The notes under the pieces: model-generated
Seen by the model: the letters and a program-made list of their open reading frames with translations, nothing else
Databases searched by the model: none
Told to the model about the DNA's origin: nothing
Shown: positions 20,468-31,997 of the stretch, in pieces
Position numbering within the stretch: the stretch's first letter is position 1
How the letters are laid out: each line of letters begins with the position of its first letter
Translations under genes and position numbers: made by a program
Source: Chalara sp. BL73
Taxonomy: Eukaryota; Ascomycota; Leotiomycetes; Helotiales
Direction of reading: 5' to 3'
DNA length: 64,000 nt
Assembly: GCA_918026815.1 (NCBI GenBank)
Contig: CAKJVC010000146.1
Span: forward strand, 124,001-188,000

Positions 20468-21856
20468 TCATTGCAACCTCCAGATGGCTCCAGCCGTGGG
20501 TATATCTGAATCTTCATCCGTATCGTGATTAGCACTCTTGATCCACTCAACTTCCATGCACATAGCATCCCTTTCAATCAGCCCCATGATGTCCAACTCT
20601 GCCAACATTCCTTCAATAAGACGTCGGCAACCTTCTACAGTAGTAGCTAAGCTTGAGCCACTGCCGGAATTCCCAAGATCTTTGAGAAGATCTCTCCAAG
20701 CTTCTAGTTTTCTTCCCAGGACTCGACAATCATCCTTCCAGCTACTATCTAGTTCTTCTAGGAACACCACATCACCCCCAAGATCGTCATGTTCACGGGA
20801 TTCTAATGTATCCCGGCGTTTATTGAGCCATTTCTCAAACTTCCTGATTATCCTAGTGTATTTTCCGCCCGACTCCCCAAGATTCCATACTGAAGTAACG
20901 ACTTCATCCAAAACATGTACTTTATCTTCTAGTCTCTGCCCTGGCGAAGTCACATCCAGCCACTTCTGGAACGCAGCCGCATTGACTTTCCCTGTTTCAT
21001 CAATCTCAAGCTGGGCCAAAGCTTCATTTCTTTCTACCACTCTCCTGAAGCGGCCCTCTAGCTTTCCCCTCGCACTTCTTCTCCATTCATCCTCAACCTG
21101 TCCAGCATCCCTGTGTATAAGATGCAATTGCAATAGCTCATTTTGTAGCCTCGCAGTCTCAGCTGAAATGGCAATATTTGCGGGCAGCTTGCTTGGTGAT
21201 GGAGGTGCGAGAAAAGCTGCTGGGTGAGGTTTAGGTGCGAGATTCTTAGCCGGTGAGAAATGTCGCTGTAATGTATTGAATGCGGGCTTCTTGTGCTGTG
21301 AGTCTGCAAGGGTTTGGCGTAATTCTGGCCGGGCAGGCGCTTCTTCTGCTGTAGCCCTCGCAGGTCGAAGAATGGTAGAGGAGGATAATATTGTAGAGGA
21401 TGATTTTGCGCGCGTATGCCCTAGCGCACGTGTTCCTGAGGAAAGATTACTGGTGGTTGCAGAGGGATTTCGGAGATGGCGTGAGGTTGTGAGAGGTGGT
21501 CGCGAGCGGTCTTGTTTGACTGGTTCGATGTCGGTTTGGCTGACGGCATTTGACCCTCGTTGTGAGGATGACCGCTGTAGCCCAACAGTAGTCGGTTTAC
21601 TCATGTTCGACCGAGCTGAAGGCGGGCGCACCGATGTGCTTCCATTTGCACTTGGTGGTCTCGTGGATATTGATGTTGATGCAGAGCGTGAGGCCCTGGC
21701 TGTTGGGAGTCTGCTTGGGGATTGACTGCCTCCATTCGCTGGTCGCGATTCCTTGACTTGCTCATTGAGCTCTGGCACAGGCCGGCCATATCTGCTATCG
21801 CTATTTTCTACTGGTTTGCGTAGAGATCGCGTGCGCGAGGGAATACCGGTGGACAT
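20468..21856 (-). CDS. Fungal protein with basic disordered N half and helical C half
   Basis: Single exon, 462 aa, ATG at 21856. Not recognised with certainty. Residues 1 to about 215 are Ser/Arg/Pro-rich, basic and low complexity (SPSRLPTARASRSASTSIST), ending AAFLAPPSPSKLP. From about 230 on the sequence is helical: AETARLQNELLQLHLIHRDA, then WRRSARGKLEGRFRRVVERNE and further helices to the end. A basic disordered head followed by a helical region beginning with LQ.ELLQLHL is the layout of HAUS8/augmin-type microtubule-binding subunits, but this is a loose likeness only. The frame is open throughout and there are no signs of decay. Confidence 0.7.
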   Translation of the reverse strand: MSTGIPSRTRSLRKPVENSDSRYGRPVPELNEQVKESRPANGGSQSPSRLPTARASRSASTSISTRPPSANGSTSVRPPSARSNMSKPTTVGLQRSSSQRGSNAVSQTDIEPVKQDRSRPPLTTSRHLRNPSATTSNLSSGTRALGHTRAKSSSTILSSSTILRPARATAEEAPARPELRQTLADSQHKKPAFNTLQRHFSPAKNLAPKPHPAAFLAPPSPSKLPANIAISAETARLQNELLQLHLIHRDAGQVEDEWRRSARGKLEGRFRRVVERNEALAQLEIDETGKVNAAAFQKWLDVTSPGQRLEDKVHVLDEVVTSVWNLGESGGKYTRIIRKFEKWLNKRRDTLESREHDDLGGDVVFLEELDSSWKDDCRVLGRKLEAWRDLLKDLGNSGSGSSLATTVEGCRRLIEGMLAELDIMGLIERDAMCMEVEWIKSANHDTDEDSDIPTAGAIWRLQ

Positions 21857-22755
21857 GTCTGTGGTGTGTTGACATTTGGTTGCATGTTTATTATATTACC
21901 AACTTTGGTGTGGGGGGAGGCTTGGGTTTGATAGTCGGTTGCATGATTCAGATCAGGGGTTGGCCTCCGTAAGAACATCGAAACAAACCTGACATGTGTT
22001 TGCATTTGTTTTCTTGCCCTTCCCCATACATGACTGTGCTGTACACAGTAGAAAACACCCTATTTTGGCATCATTCAATTCAAAGCGCCCTGCAATCCTG
22101 TGCAAAGAACGATTTAGCAACTATTAAAGGCAATCCGAATTGTCTGTTGGTGATGTGTTGTGTTCTGAGGAACCTCGATGCCAGATCTGTCTAGTCGATC
22201 CATCGTGATTCAACACGTCGCATGCTTTGAAGCTGGAACAGTTAATTCATTCCTACTGTACCGTAGAAGCCCCACGGTGCGGCTGGCTTTCGGGGCCCGT
22301 TGATCTTCCCGGATCATACAGTACTTTCTGGGTCCGGGCAGTGGAGTGATTGACGTTCTGCTGGCCCCAGCAAGTCGGTTTTGCTAGCCTGCTGTTGGAG
22401 AAGGTAGGCTTTGCAATAAACATTATTGTTTCCCCTTCAATTTCAATTACGTTTGTAGTTTCTCGATTACCAGAATAATTCACCGCAATGACCCCGGCTC
22501 GGGATATGCATTTCAATACATGGAGAAATAAAAGTTGGCACAGCTGCACACAATCGCATTAACACGTCTTTAAAAATTTGGTGGGTGTGACGAGGCTTGT
22601 CGTTTCAGGATTCCAGGGGCATACCCAGAGAGATCCAGCTTATGTGTATGGATTGATGTAGTCAAACATCTTGGTGGAGTGAGTTGTCAGCAAATCTGCT
22701 GGCATAATGACACACTCGGCGGAATACTTGAAGAAGCACCTGTATCTTGTGCGAA
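21857..22755. other. Divergent intergenic region, about 0.9 kb
   Basis: Promoters of the minus-strand gene at 20468-21856 and the plus-strand gene at 22756. A short frame at 22253-22549 (minus) has no known features. Confidence 0.55.
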
Positions 22756-24207
22756 ATGGCTACACTCCTGCTGCCAGAGACGCCTCATCGTGGAAGATCG
22801 AGGTTTTCCAAAGCCTTGCCTACTCCCCCAACGAACTTCGATAACAAGGATAATCGGGAATTAATAGGGACCAGAATTTATTCGCCTTTACCTCCGCTTC
22901 CAATACCCAAGATGGCGTCAGCCGTGATATCCAGGCGGCCTGTACCAGATGGCCGCACAGCGCATGCGGCGACGGCTTCGATAGCCAGTGTCTCTTCTGT
23001 TTATTCCGACTCACCTGGCTTCTCACGCAGTTTGTCAGAGAGCAGTCAAGGAACAAAGGACACACCCAGTGGCATTGACTCAAAAACTGCAATCACTCCT
23101 GAGCTCCCCCCTAAAGATACACCAAGACAGTCGCCATCTGACGTATCCAATATGCTTGCTCCTGGCTTTCAACCTTCGCCCCCCCGGACTGAGCTTTGGC
23201 GACGACGCTCAGTGAAAAGCGAAAAAGCAATTGCCTTTCCAGAACTCAAATTACAGAACAGTAACGGATCCACAGCTAGCCCTCCTAGAAAAGAATTGCC
23301 TACTATCCCCACTGAACTACCTCGAAGTCTTGGTGGGCGCAAACCAGTACCTATTCGAAAAGCCCCTCCACAACCAGATACAATGGGGATGGGGAACAAG
23401 CTATCAAAAAAATTGGAGGAGAAGGTTGCGAAGCTGAAGGACAACGTAAAGAAATCCCCTCGGTCGCCATGGTCAAGTAAGGAATCTCCAACGGTTGTGC
23501 AACCTTCTTCTGGGAGGCTTCCAACTCCAGAATATCAAAAGACGGACGGGCACCAACCCCCTACCCCAAATATACTGTCACCAATCTCTCCCGAAACACC
23601 ACCGAATGATGTTCCTCCGCAAATTCCTTCCAAATCTGAGTCCCGAATACTTGCCAATGGCTCACTTCTCCCTAATCAAGTTACGTTCCCTCTAAGATCG
23701 AACTCACGCGCTCCAACCGTCAATGCTGCTTCTGCAGAAACGTCAAATCTCATTCCTCCCCCAATGCTAGAAGCAAATGAGCCTCTTACCATCACGTCGG
23801 AAGCACCGGTCATGCGTTCGCCGCAGCCAAAGAAAGCATTTCCAACAAAGATCTTAACACCAGAACCATCTCCATCACCAATCAAAACTACAACGCCATC
23901 CTACCACGATCGCTCTCCCTCCGTAATGCCATTCCCTACAGTTGCCGTACCGGCAGCTGCTGGAACCATTTTCCCTGGCCTACCGCTAGACGTCACCCAT
24001 TTCAGGTGCTTTACCTCTCACTCTAACATGCGGCGAACGAAGAATGTTTGTTGTCCTGTGGCTTGTATGGTCTGTCAAAGAAAGGATAAAGAATGGCGCT
24101 GGCGATGCACGTGGTGCTGCTTGAGCACTTGTGGTTCTTGCATGCAAATACTGTCCTCCATTCCTGGGAAGGATCTAAAAATCTGCATGGAAAAGCTTGG
24201 ACAATGA
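22756..24207 (+). CDS. Disordered protein with Cys-rich C-terminal module
   Basis: Single exon, 483 aa. The frame opens upstream with TTG at 22747; the first ATG is 22756 (MATLLLPETPHRG). About 400 residues are Ser/Pro/Thr-rich and probably unfolded, with many S/T-P sites and KLEEKVAKLKDNVKKSP as the only helix-like part. The last roughly 75 residues are different: GLPLDVTHFRCFTSHSNM, then CC, CMVCQRKDKEWRWRC, CTWCC, and CGSC. Three CxxC pairs (CMVC, CTWC, CGSC) plus other Cys and His suggest one or two zinc sites in a RING/ribbon-like fold. I do not recognise the domain by name. The frame is intact and the tail looks conserved rather than random. Confidence 0.75.
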   Translation: MATLLLPETPHRGRSRFSKALPTPPTNFDNKDNRELIGTRIYSPLPPLPIPKMASAVISRRPVPDGRTAHAATASIASVSSVYSDSPGFSRSLSESSQGTKDTPSGIDSKTAITPELPPKDTPRQSPSDVSNMLAPGFQPSPPRTELWRRRSVKSEKAIAFPELKLQNSNGSTASPPRKELPTIPTELPRSLGGRKPVPIRKAPPQPDTMGMGNKLSKKLEEKVAKLKDNVKKSPRSPWSSKESPTVVQPSSGRLPTPEYQKTDGHQPPTPNILSPISPETPPNDVPPQIPSKSESRILANGSLLPNQVTFPLRSNSRAPTVNAASAETSNLIPPPMLEANEPLTITSEAPVMRSPQPKKAFPTKILTPEPSPSPIKTTTPSYHDRSPSVMPFPTVAVPAAAGTIFPGLPLDVTHFRCFTSHSNMRRTKNVCCPVACMVCQRKDKEWRWRCTWCCLSTCGSCMQILSSIPGKDLKICMEKLGQ

Positions 24208-24969
24208 GTTGCTCACATGGTGGGTTTTGGAAAACACGATTAGAGAGGGTTGGCGTTCTGGCGGGACATGCATTGCATATAAAAGTAGATGGTTATGGAT
24301 ATTGTATATATGATGAAGGCATGGGTTTTTATGCAACAATTTCCTCCTGGCCCTGGTGAGCCGAGGACTGATAGGTAACACATGTACATATTCATTCTAA
24401 GAAGAGGAAAGAGAGAGCATTGACTTCATCGGTCATAAAGCCGTAGCCATGATTTATGCATGCTTGCTCCAAGATAATTGTCGCGTGCATATAGTGAGGA
24501 AGGATTATGGCCACTTGGACTTCCATCTCATAAGAAGTACAACAGTTGTCGATACTGAAGCTCGATACCCACAGTGATGAAGAAAAATATTTTCGAGCCT
24601 GCATACAAGTGTTTGCTGATTACCCCTTTCACGAGAACAGACAGTTGCGTGCCTGAAAATGGCCACAGCAACGCAGCCCGCCAGCCAAAGAAGAGAGGCA
24701 TGCAGCGCCCCGCTGCGGGAGCATCCATCTTAAGTAGCTGCTGGCGGCTTACTACTATTACCATCTCCCATCCCCAAACTTCATAGACCCGGCCTGACAT
24801 CTTTCCGCGCACTCATACCAAATAATGGTTAAGATGAGCATCAGCTGCTTTGCGTTCAACAGCAGTCGACTCAACTTACCTTACCTGGCCCTCAGTGAGC
24901 TTCGCATCTTCAAGCTTCGCCAAGAGGCTTGAGGTGGGACCAAACATCCCCATCATCACCGTTGAAGCA
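24208..24969. other. Intergenic region, about 0.76 kb
   Basis: Short frames only. The segment 24850-24969 is open in frame with the next gene but has no ATG, so it is taken as leader. Confidence 0.5.
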
Positions 24970-26561
24970 ATGCTTGGTGACCCTAGTCCAACCTCTGGGG
25001 TTTCCCCAAATAGGGCTCTGAACAGTGAAGAGAATGCACAATTCCGGCATCGACCGCCTACACATCGATTTTCAACGCCTGTTACTGAGCCGCCCTCTCC
25101 AGGCATAAAACGGAGCTCTACGGATGCTCCTCACACAAGTGCAAGACGCCGAAGCTCAACCTTCAGTGACTACTCTCTCAACGAAGCTCGCCGGACTTTT
25201 CGCTCATCTACAGACGATCTACTGCTTCCAAAACCCAGTGCCACTGTGCATGAGCTTGGCCATGACTCCTCAGCATGGCATTCATCACCAATTGTGCTAG
25301 CACTGCTACCTGCAGTAGGTGGTATGCTGTTCAAAAATGGAAGCGCGGTTATCACAGATATCATGCTATTAGGATTGGCAGCAATTTTCTTGAATTGGTC
25401 TGTAAGACTACCATGGTCAGCTCAATCCCCAACCCCCTCTGCTCTCCAAGCACCGATCAAGGTCGCAAAGTTCTATATCAGGCGAACCTTTTTCTTCTTT
25501 CAACTTCCTGATGGGCCTTTCATTCAATGCTCTGAAAACTTCTATAGATCCACCATTGACATCTTGAATATAGGGATTGGTATCACTCCGCGCAAGCTAT
25601 TCGTCAAAAAGAAGAATATAATGGGGATACAGTTATTGCGGAGGATAGCGACAATGAACACGCGATGAGCGTCTCGCAGACACTCAAGGAGGTTCCTGAG
25701 GATGGAACCACATCCAATCCGGCTCCAAACCCTCTTCACAGATTACCTGCCCTCGAGGCTGCGGCTAAAGAGCTCTACGTTCACGAAGTATTGGCTCTGC
25801 TATCATGCTTTATCTTCCCAGTCCTCGGTGCATATTTGCTGCATACTATCAGATCGCAATTATCGCGTCCCTCCGAGACGTTGATATCCAACTATAACCT
25901 AACTATTTTCTTTCTAGCCTCAGAGCTACGGCCAATAGCTCATTTGGTAAAGCTAGTGCGTTCACGAACGCTCCACCTGCAACGCATCGTCAACTCCAAC
26001 CCTTACAATCATGCAGAGGAAAAGGTCGGGGATATAAGAGATCTTGCGCGTAGAATTGCTGATCTAGAAGCACGGAACTCCACAAATGAGGATACCACAA
26101 GCAGCCCTACTGAGGCGGGATTGAATGGCAAGCAATCAGCTATTCTCATCACTGAGGCCAAACGCAGCTTGCAACCGGACCTTGATGCCCTCAACCGTGC
26201 CGTACGCCGGTATGAAAAGCGAGCAACACTACAAACATTTCAAACAGAGTCTAGGCTGCTCGATTTAGAGGCTAGGCTGAACGATGCTATATCCCTTGCA
26301 GCTGCAGCTGCAAATAATGGGCAGCGACAACGAGGCTTCACTGGGATTGTTGTCGAATGGATAGTAGCAGCAATTGTTCTTCCAGTACATGCTCTGCGTG
26401 CGGTCGCAACACTTCCCGTCAAGACGATTGCTATGCTGATCAATTATAGCAAGTTATCCATGGTCGGCCGAAAGCAACACAATGGCCGCAAGGCTGCTAT
26501 CGGAAAGTATTCGTCCCACAGGGTTGGGGATCGTGTTCAAGGAAGAGTTGTGAAGAGATAA
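24970..26561 (+). CDS. Fungal multi-pass membrane protein with coiled coil
   Basis: Exons 24970-25415 and 25574-26561; intron 158 nt with donor GTCAGC and acceptor AATATAG; 477 aa. Joining gives LNWSVRLPWDWYHSAQAIRQ across the splice; reading through the intron would instead yield two overlapping frames. Order: polar N terminus with SLNEARRTFRSSTDDLLL, hydrophobic segments around IVLALLPAVGGMLF and DIMLLGLAAIFLNWSV, an acidic loop, further segments HEVLALLSCFIFPVLGAYLL and NYNLTIFFLASELRPI, a helical stretch ending LQPDLDALNRAVRRYEKRAT with coiled-coil periodicity, and a last segment VEWIVAAIVLPVHALRAV. I know of similar proteins only as uncharacterised fungal proteins. The upstream frame starts at TTG (24850); 24970 is the first in-frame ATG. 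Confidence 0.82.
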
Positions 26562-27030
26562 TCACTGCTCTTTTTGTACTTTATATGGTATTATAGTGTT
26601 TGGGACGGATGACATTTAGCGCAGGAGTACGAAGGTTCGGCATTTATAAATACGATTGTTTCACGAGCTGTGACACTTTCAAAGGCAATCTGTTGGTTGA
26701 TTGCACACTGACCGCAAATTACGTATTGCACGAGGCGGGTGGTGAGGCTGGTGATCATCATTTTTTTTGCTTCTTCGATGCCTTGAATTGAATTGCTTTT
26801 TCGGTCTAAGGCCAAACGATGCTCGGTTCTAGAACAAAAAGACCCCCCACCACATGAGGTCCACTGGAAGCTCGGGTTAATGGCTAGTAGGAACAGGTAC
26901 TCAGTACCCCGCTAAGGCGTCAAGAGCCGAGTAGTTAACATACATTTGCGACAACTCTCTATACTCTCATTGTCCTACAGACCTCATCGTGCTTCATTAG
27001 GAGCAGCAGGAAGAATCGTTAGGCGCAAAG
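26562..27030. other. Intergenic region
   Basis: Nothing beyond flanks of the two plus-strand genes. Confidence 0.6.
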
Positions 27031-28321
27031 ATGCCACTCACGTCAGACATTACAGTAGATGCTGCCAAGTTCCATCCAAACGCGGTTTCTGAGCAAACGA
27101 CCAAGGTTAACGACCACTTGATTAAGCTTGTGGAAGGAACTCCAAAATGGTTCGAGGTTCGTAGTAAATCTGCACGAGTTCCTCCTTGTCTGCATGGTGG
27201 ATGGCGCTTACTCTGAAGCCTGCCTACAGCTTGGAGCTGCGAAGTATCGTGCGATGCGCAAAAGGGGGGAGACTGCATTTCCAGCACCTACTTTGCTGCC
27301 CGACGGTCTTGATATTGAGGTGCCTTCTAGAGAACCTGGGCGGAGTATCCCATGCCGCCTCTTTTTCCCATCAGCCAGGAAGAGTGACAATGAACGCAAG
27401 AAATGCAGAGGATCTGTTCTACATATTCACGGCGGTGGCTGGGTGCTCGGAGACCATCTATCCGCCGATATTTTGTTACAAACATATGCCGATGCTGGCG
27501 ATCTCGCTGTCATCTCGGTTGGTTACAGATTAGCACCGGAAGATCCGTTTCCGAAAGGTCCAGAAGATTGTTTTGACACAAGTGAGTATTTGATTAAGAA
27601 CTCTTTCGACGAGTATGGAGGGCCTTTACGCTTTGTTGGTGGCGAGGTATGTCGAATTTTTCTTACTCTGCAACAACCGATATGATGATTCTTCAAGTTA
27701 AGGGATTTTTATGAACGGGGCATCAATTGATATCCCTTGGATTACGTTGACTATTTCTGATCATAATTCAGAAGAGATGCATAGTTCTATCACATTGCAA
27801 ATAGATGGCTAACACTTGGGGAAAAAAAGTCTGCTGGTGGACATCTGAGCCTTCTCGTAGCCTATCACCTCCTCAAGAACCATTCGGAGCACAGACTGGA
27901 TGGGCTACTACTTCATTTTGGTTGCTTTGACCTGTCTTTTAGCCCTTCAGCCACGGTGTATACCAAACAACTGATTTTAAACAATGCTATAATGAGCCAC
28001 TTCATATCTACCTTCCTCTCTACAGCCAGGCTCGACAAAAAGCACCCTTCAGTATCCCCATACTATGAGGATCTGTCTCCATTCCGTGGCAGGCTTCCAA
28101 GCGCGCTGTTCACTTGCGGAACCGATGATCCACTGCTAGATGATACCATCAACATGGGAACGAAATGGGCGGTATCAGGGGCTGAAAGTATTGTGAAAGT
28201 CTATCCCGGTGCCGCCCACGGATTTATTGGTTTCCCCAGAGATCAATTACCGGTTGCTGGAATGGCGGTTGATGACACGAAAGAGTACATTCGTGATCGT
28301 CTAGGTAAGAGCCCACAATAA
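27031..28321 (+). CDS. Alpha/beta-hydrolase, HSL/arylacetamide deacetylase type (esterase/lipase)
   Basis: Likely cytosolic carboxylesterase acting on small acyl esters. Exons 27031-27156, 27230-27646 and 27830-28321; introns 73 and 183 nt; 344 aa. The oxyanion-hole motif is HGGG at 109-112 in LHIHGGGWVLGDH. The nucleophile elbow GESAGG is split by the second intron, with Ser182 the first residue of exon 3. YRLAPEDPFPKGPEDC is typical of the HSL family. The acid is Asp281 in GTDDPLLDD and the base His311 in GAAHGFIGFP, so the triad is complete. The first donor is GTTCGT, and the second intron ends in an A-rich GAAAAAAAG acceptor; both are weak but phase-correct and restore the motifs. No signal peptide is seen. 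Confidence 0.88.
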
Positions 28322-31105
28322 CCCAGTAGAGATCGGTCTTTCTAGAACAGTGCCCCACTAGCACCAAGGATACGATCAGGATATACAGATAGATACGTTA
28401 GCAGCAGTGCTTAGAAATAGGTGCCTCCTAAATTCAAAGTCTGCTTGCATCGCCAGCAATGGCAGAAAGTTGAGGTAGAATTATCTTCACATTTACAGCT
28501 GCTTCCTGGGCCTTACGACCATTGGTCGGACCAACTGCCTGGGAAAATGGCTTCCTGCCGCAAGGGTCGTTCTTAATTTAATTATGCTGGTGAACGCCAA
28601 TTATTGGCTCCTGTCTGACAATTCTTCCGACATTATTTCCTTTCTTTGTCGGTGTGGAATGTACGAAAGCTTGGCACAGGACGTCCACAGGCAAGGCGCC
28701 TGCAAAGCCGTCACTTTTCAGACCAATCGTATTTTATCGAAGGCGCCGATCTTTTTGCATAAGCAGCCTCATTTTGAAATATCCATGTTCGGAGCATCTT
28801 ATGGGCTCTACCTTTCGCTCTTTTAGTAATTTATTTTCAAGACGATACTTCGTGTTCGGTGATACCTACTGTACGCTTTCATTTGCGGTCTGGCTGATCT
28901 CGGTAACTAGAGTCCGACATATCACCTTTGCAAGGCACCAACACCCTTTCTTTTCTTCAACCTCTTATACGAAGGGGACTGCTTCTCGCCTTTCCTTAGC
29001 TACTTTCTCATACAAAGCCGTCTCTGCTAGCCAATTCGCTGAGATAAACCTGGGTTCGGGCATGACAGTTTGTACCAGGACGCGACTGTCGTTTTAGCCC
29101 CCCTGCATACAACAGTTTGAGGATATCCTTCTTGCCTTCCTGTATATGAAAGTCAAATCAGCATAGGCTGTTGGCCTTGCTTCCTAGACTTCGCTTAATC
29201 ATTAAATGCGTCTAAGTGTACAGAAATGGAGGAGCTTACTCGCAAGTTGCCATGGCTAGGGAAACTTAACCAGATACACAAACATAAGAAACGAACGATA
29301 TCAAGATATTGAAAAGATTGAGATGCATCAGTTCCAAGTCTTCCTGAAGATCGTGCTCGATCAATAAAGAGTCAGGAGCATACATACAGTGAGTGAATGC
29401 ATCATATAGATGTATCATATTTAAAAGGAAGATGTAAGGGCCATGAGTGCTTCGGGCTTTTGTACGATATCGCTCTTCTACAAAGCGTCCTGTCGCAAGA
29501 GATTCTCATACATTGAGACGGTAGATTTATCCTCCAAATTTTACGGCATCAATAAAGAAAGGGCTCGAACTATAGGGCGGCTGCCTCACGGCGTTTAACT
29601 GGATATGTTCACACTTCCATATGGCATCTTCAACGCAGGCACACCTGAATATCTTTCGGATTCTTGCTAACAATACCTCGATATTTGCAGCAATGAAGTA
29701 AGCACCTCAGTCAGGGAACTGCACAGAAAGCATCAGACACCACATCTGACTCTGACCAAACCTTAAAAGATCCTGAGCGTTTCTGCCTCGGCTACTATTT
29801 CGTCGCAGATATCCGCTCACCTGTCTTTCAAGCCAGTGCTTGCAATTTAAGGTTCACGATCAGCCTCTTCCCTGTGGCGTTTTGCCTTCGAAAACGGAAA
29901 AACGTGGTATGCGATTCGTGAAGAGTTTTTGGGCAAGTGGTCAATCATATCAGTAGTTTCTTTAGTTTTTTTTTTTTGCGAATGTAAGTCTCAGGCGTGG
30001 GAAACGCGGATCTTTAGGAAAGCAGATGCGGAACAAAGTGTCTAAGATAACAACCTAGACTACCGAGCACTGAGGGGAAGATAAAGATAAAGATGGTTGC
30101 TGTAAGCGGGATACAAGCAAGGTGAAGATAACGACAAGCACTACGAAAATGATGTGTTGATAGTTGCTCTAGGAGGACAAGTCCTCTCTTTTGGCACGGT
30201 TTGTACGGGTGCATGCATCTCATGGAGATGGAACATAAACCGATGTCGTGTATTGTTTCCCAGCAGCACTTTGGCTGCTCTCACTGATCTATCAACCAAG
30301 CAGTCATGATTATTAAGGATCAATTTCCAGCAGTTCAACGCCTACACTGACATGTCAATGACATGATGTGGGCCAAAGATGACGGGTCGCCCTTGGCAGG
30401 TTTTCAAGCAAATCAATATTACCGATATCTAGCCCTGGTAAACACAAATTGGGAGTTCATGATTCAGGATCATGCAAAGTGGATTGGTGGGCCTGGATTT
30501 TGGATTTTGGGGGCTGCTGTGGTTAACCTTGAATATGATATGGTAGAGAAACAAAACGGCTGCAGCGGGTTGTGGTGTTACTGTTGATCAACGTCCGCTT
30601 CTACCTTCCCTTGATAAAGTAACCCTAGTGCGCCAAAATCTATATCATTTTCTTGAATTCTCAATCGACATGTGATAAGTCTATCAAGCCAGGGAAAAAA
30701 TGCCACTATAGTGCAGATTCTAATGTATCTGTGGTGCTGCTGCATATTGCAGACTACCACTATATTAATATGGCACCATCAACAGGCCCGAAGCGGCGTG
30801 CTTTATCTCCCACATCGTCATTCCTTGTGCGGACCCATCTCCCACGCAAATAATCCCACCAGACGTCCCCTTTCGTAATTAAACTCAACCTGCAAGCTCA
30901 TTCTCTTTGAAACAACACCTTTCTAAAACCTCTTGTTTGCCCATCGCCAAACAATCATTCCATCCAAGCGCAACATCATCTTTTCGTCTCTCGAAACCAC
31001 TCTGTTCTACGAATACCATCCCGCCTACCCCACCATCCCTCTCCATCGCACTCCTCCCAAATAAATAAAGTATAAAAAATTATATTAACATCCCAAAAAC
31101 CAAAA
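28322..31105. other. 2.8-kb gene-poor region
   Basis: No gene can be supported. A 147-codon plus-strand frame at 28654-29097 starts at GTG and has no domain. From about 30880 to 31105 the sequence is CT/CA-rich and looks like the promoter and leader of the next gene. Confidence 0.5.
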
Positions 31106-31997
31106 ATGGCACAAGCAAACCTCTACGCGCACCCCACCGTCGACGCCCTCGCCAAAGCCCTGCGTGCCTACATCCTCTCCTGCCAAACCTCCGGGCTCAC
31201 ACGGCACGGGACGTTCAAGGTCGCCGTGTCGGGGGGCTCGCTGCCCAAGACGCTGGCGGCGGCGCTGCTAGCCGAGAGCAGCGGGCCGGACGACGTGGTA
31301 CAGTGGGAGAAGTGGGAGGTGTTCTTCGCGGACGAGCGCGCGGTGCCGCTGGACCACGCGGACTCGAATTACGGGCTGCTGAAGCAGGAGCTCCTGGACA
31401 AGATCCCCGCGGACCAGAAGCAGCCCACCGTGCATGCCATTGACGTGGAGCAGCTAGGGGACGTGCAGGAGCTGGCGGATACGTACGAGCAGCTGCTTGT
31501 GAAGAGCTTTGCGTCCAGGTATGTGTTGGCGTTCTTGATGTTTGCGGGAATTTTGGGGCGGGGAGGGAAAAAATTTTAAAAAATTAGTTTACGTGAGACT
31601 GACGGCTAGATCTAGAGATTCTGTGAAGCTTCCCATCTTCGACCTTCTCCTACTGGGCTGCGGACCTGACGGGCACACCTGCTCGCTCTTCCCCGGCCAC
31701 GACCTGCTGCGCGAATCCGACGCCTGGGTTGCGCCAATCTCGGACTCGCCCAAGCCGCCGCCCAAGAGAATCACACTTACCCTGCCAGTCGTTACACACG
31801 GAGTGAAGATTGCGTTCGTAGCGACGGGCGCGGGCAAGCAGGAGATTATGAAGAAGATCTTTGAGGAGGAGCCGAGCCTGCCGTGTGCGCTGGTCAATGC
31901 GGAGGCGGGGGAGCGGTGTAGTTGGTTCGTGGACAACGCGGCGGTGGAGGGCGTCAGCTACCAGAGGAGTTCATATCCTAGGAGGGGCAGCCTGTGA
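31106..31997 (+). CDS. 6-phosphogluconolactonase
   Basis: Second step of the oxidative pentose phosphate pathway: hydrolyses 6-phosphogluconolactone in the cytosol. Exons 31106-31518 and 31616-31997; intron 97 nt, phase 2; 264 aa, normal for the SOL/6PGL family. Visible motifs are FKVAVSGGSLPKTL, VFFADERAVPLDHADSNYG, LPIFDLLLLGCGPDGHTCSLFPGH (split into PIFDLLLLGCGPDGH and TCSLFPGH), and RITLTLPVV. FASR-DSVKLP is made across the splice. The gene is clearly richer in G and C than its surroundings, especially at third positions, which fits strong expression. The leader is AT-rich just before the ATG. Confidence 0.94.

Noticed and set aside
20538..21227. 229-codon plus-strand frame
   Set aside because: Antisense shadow of the 462-residue gene.
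28654..29097. 147-codon plus-strand frame
   Set aside because: Starts at GTG; composition and lack of domain suggest chance.
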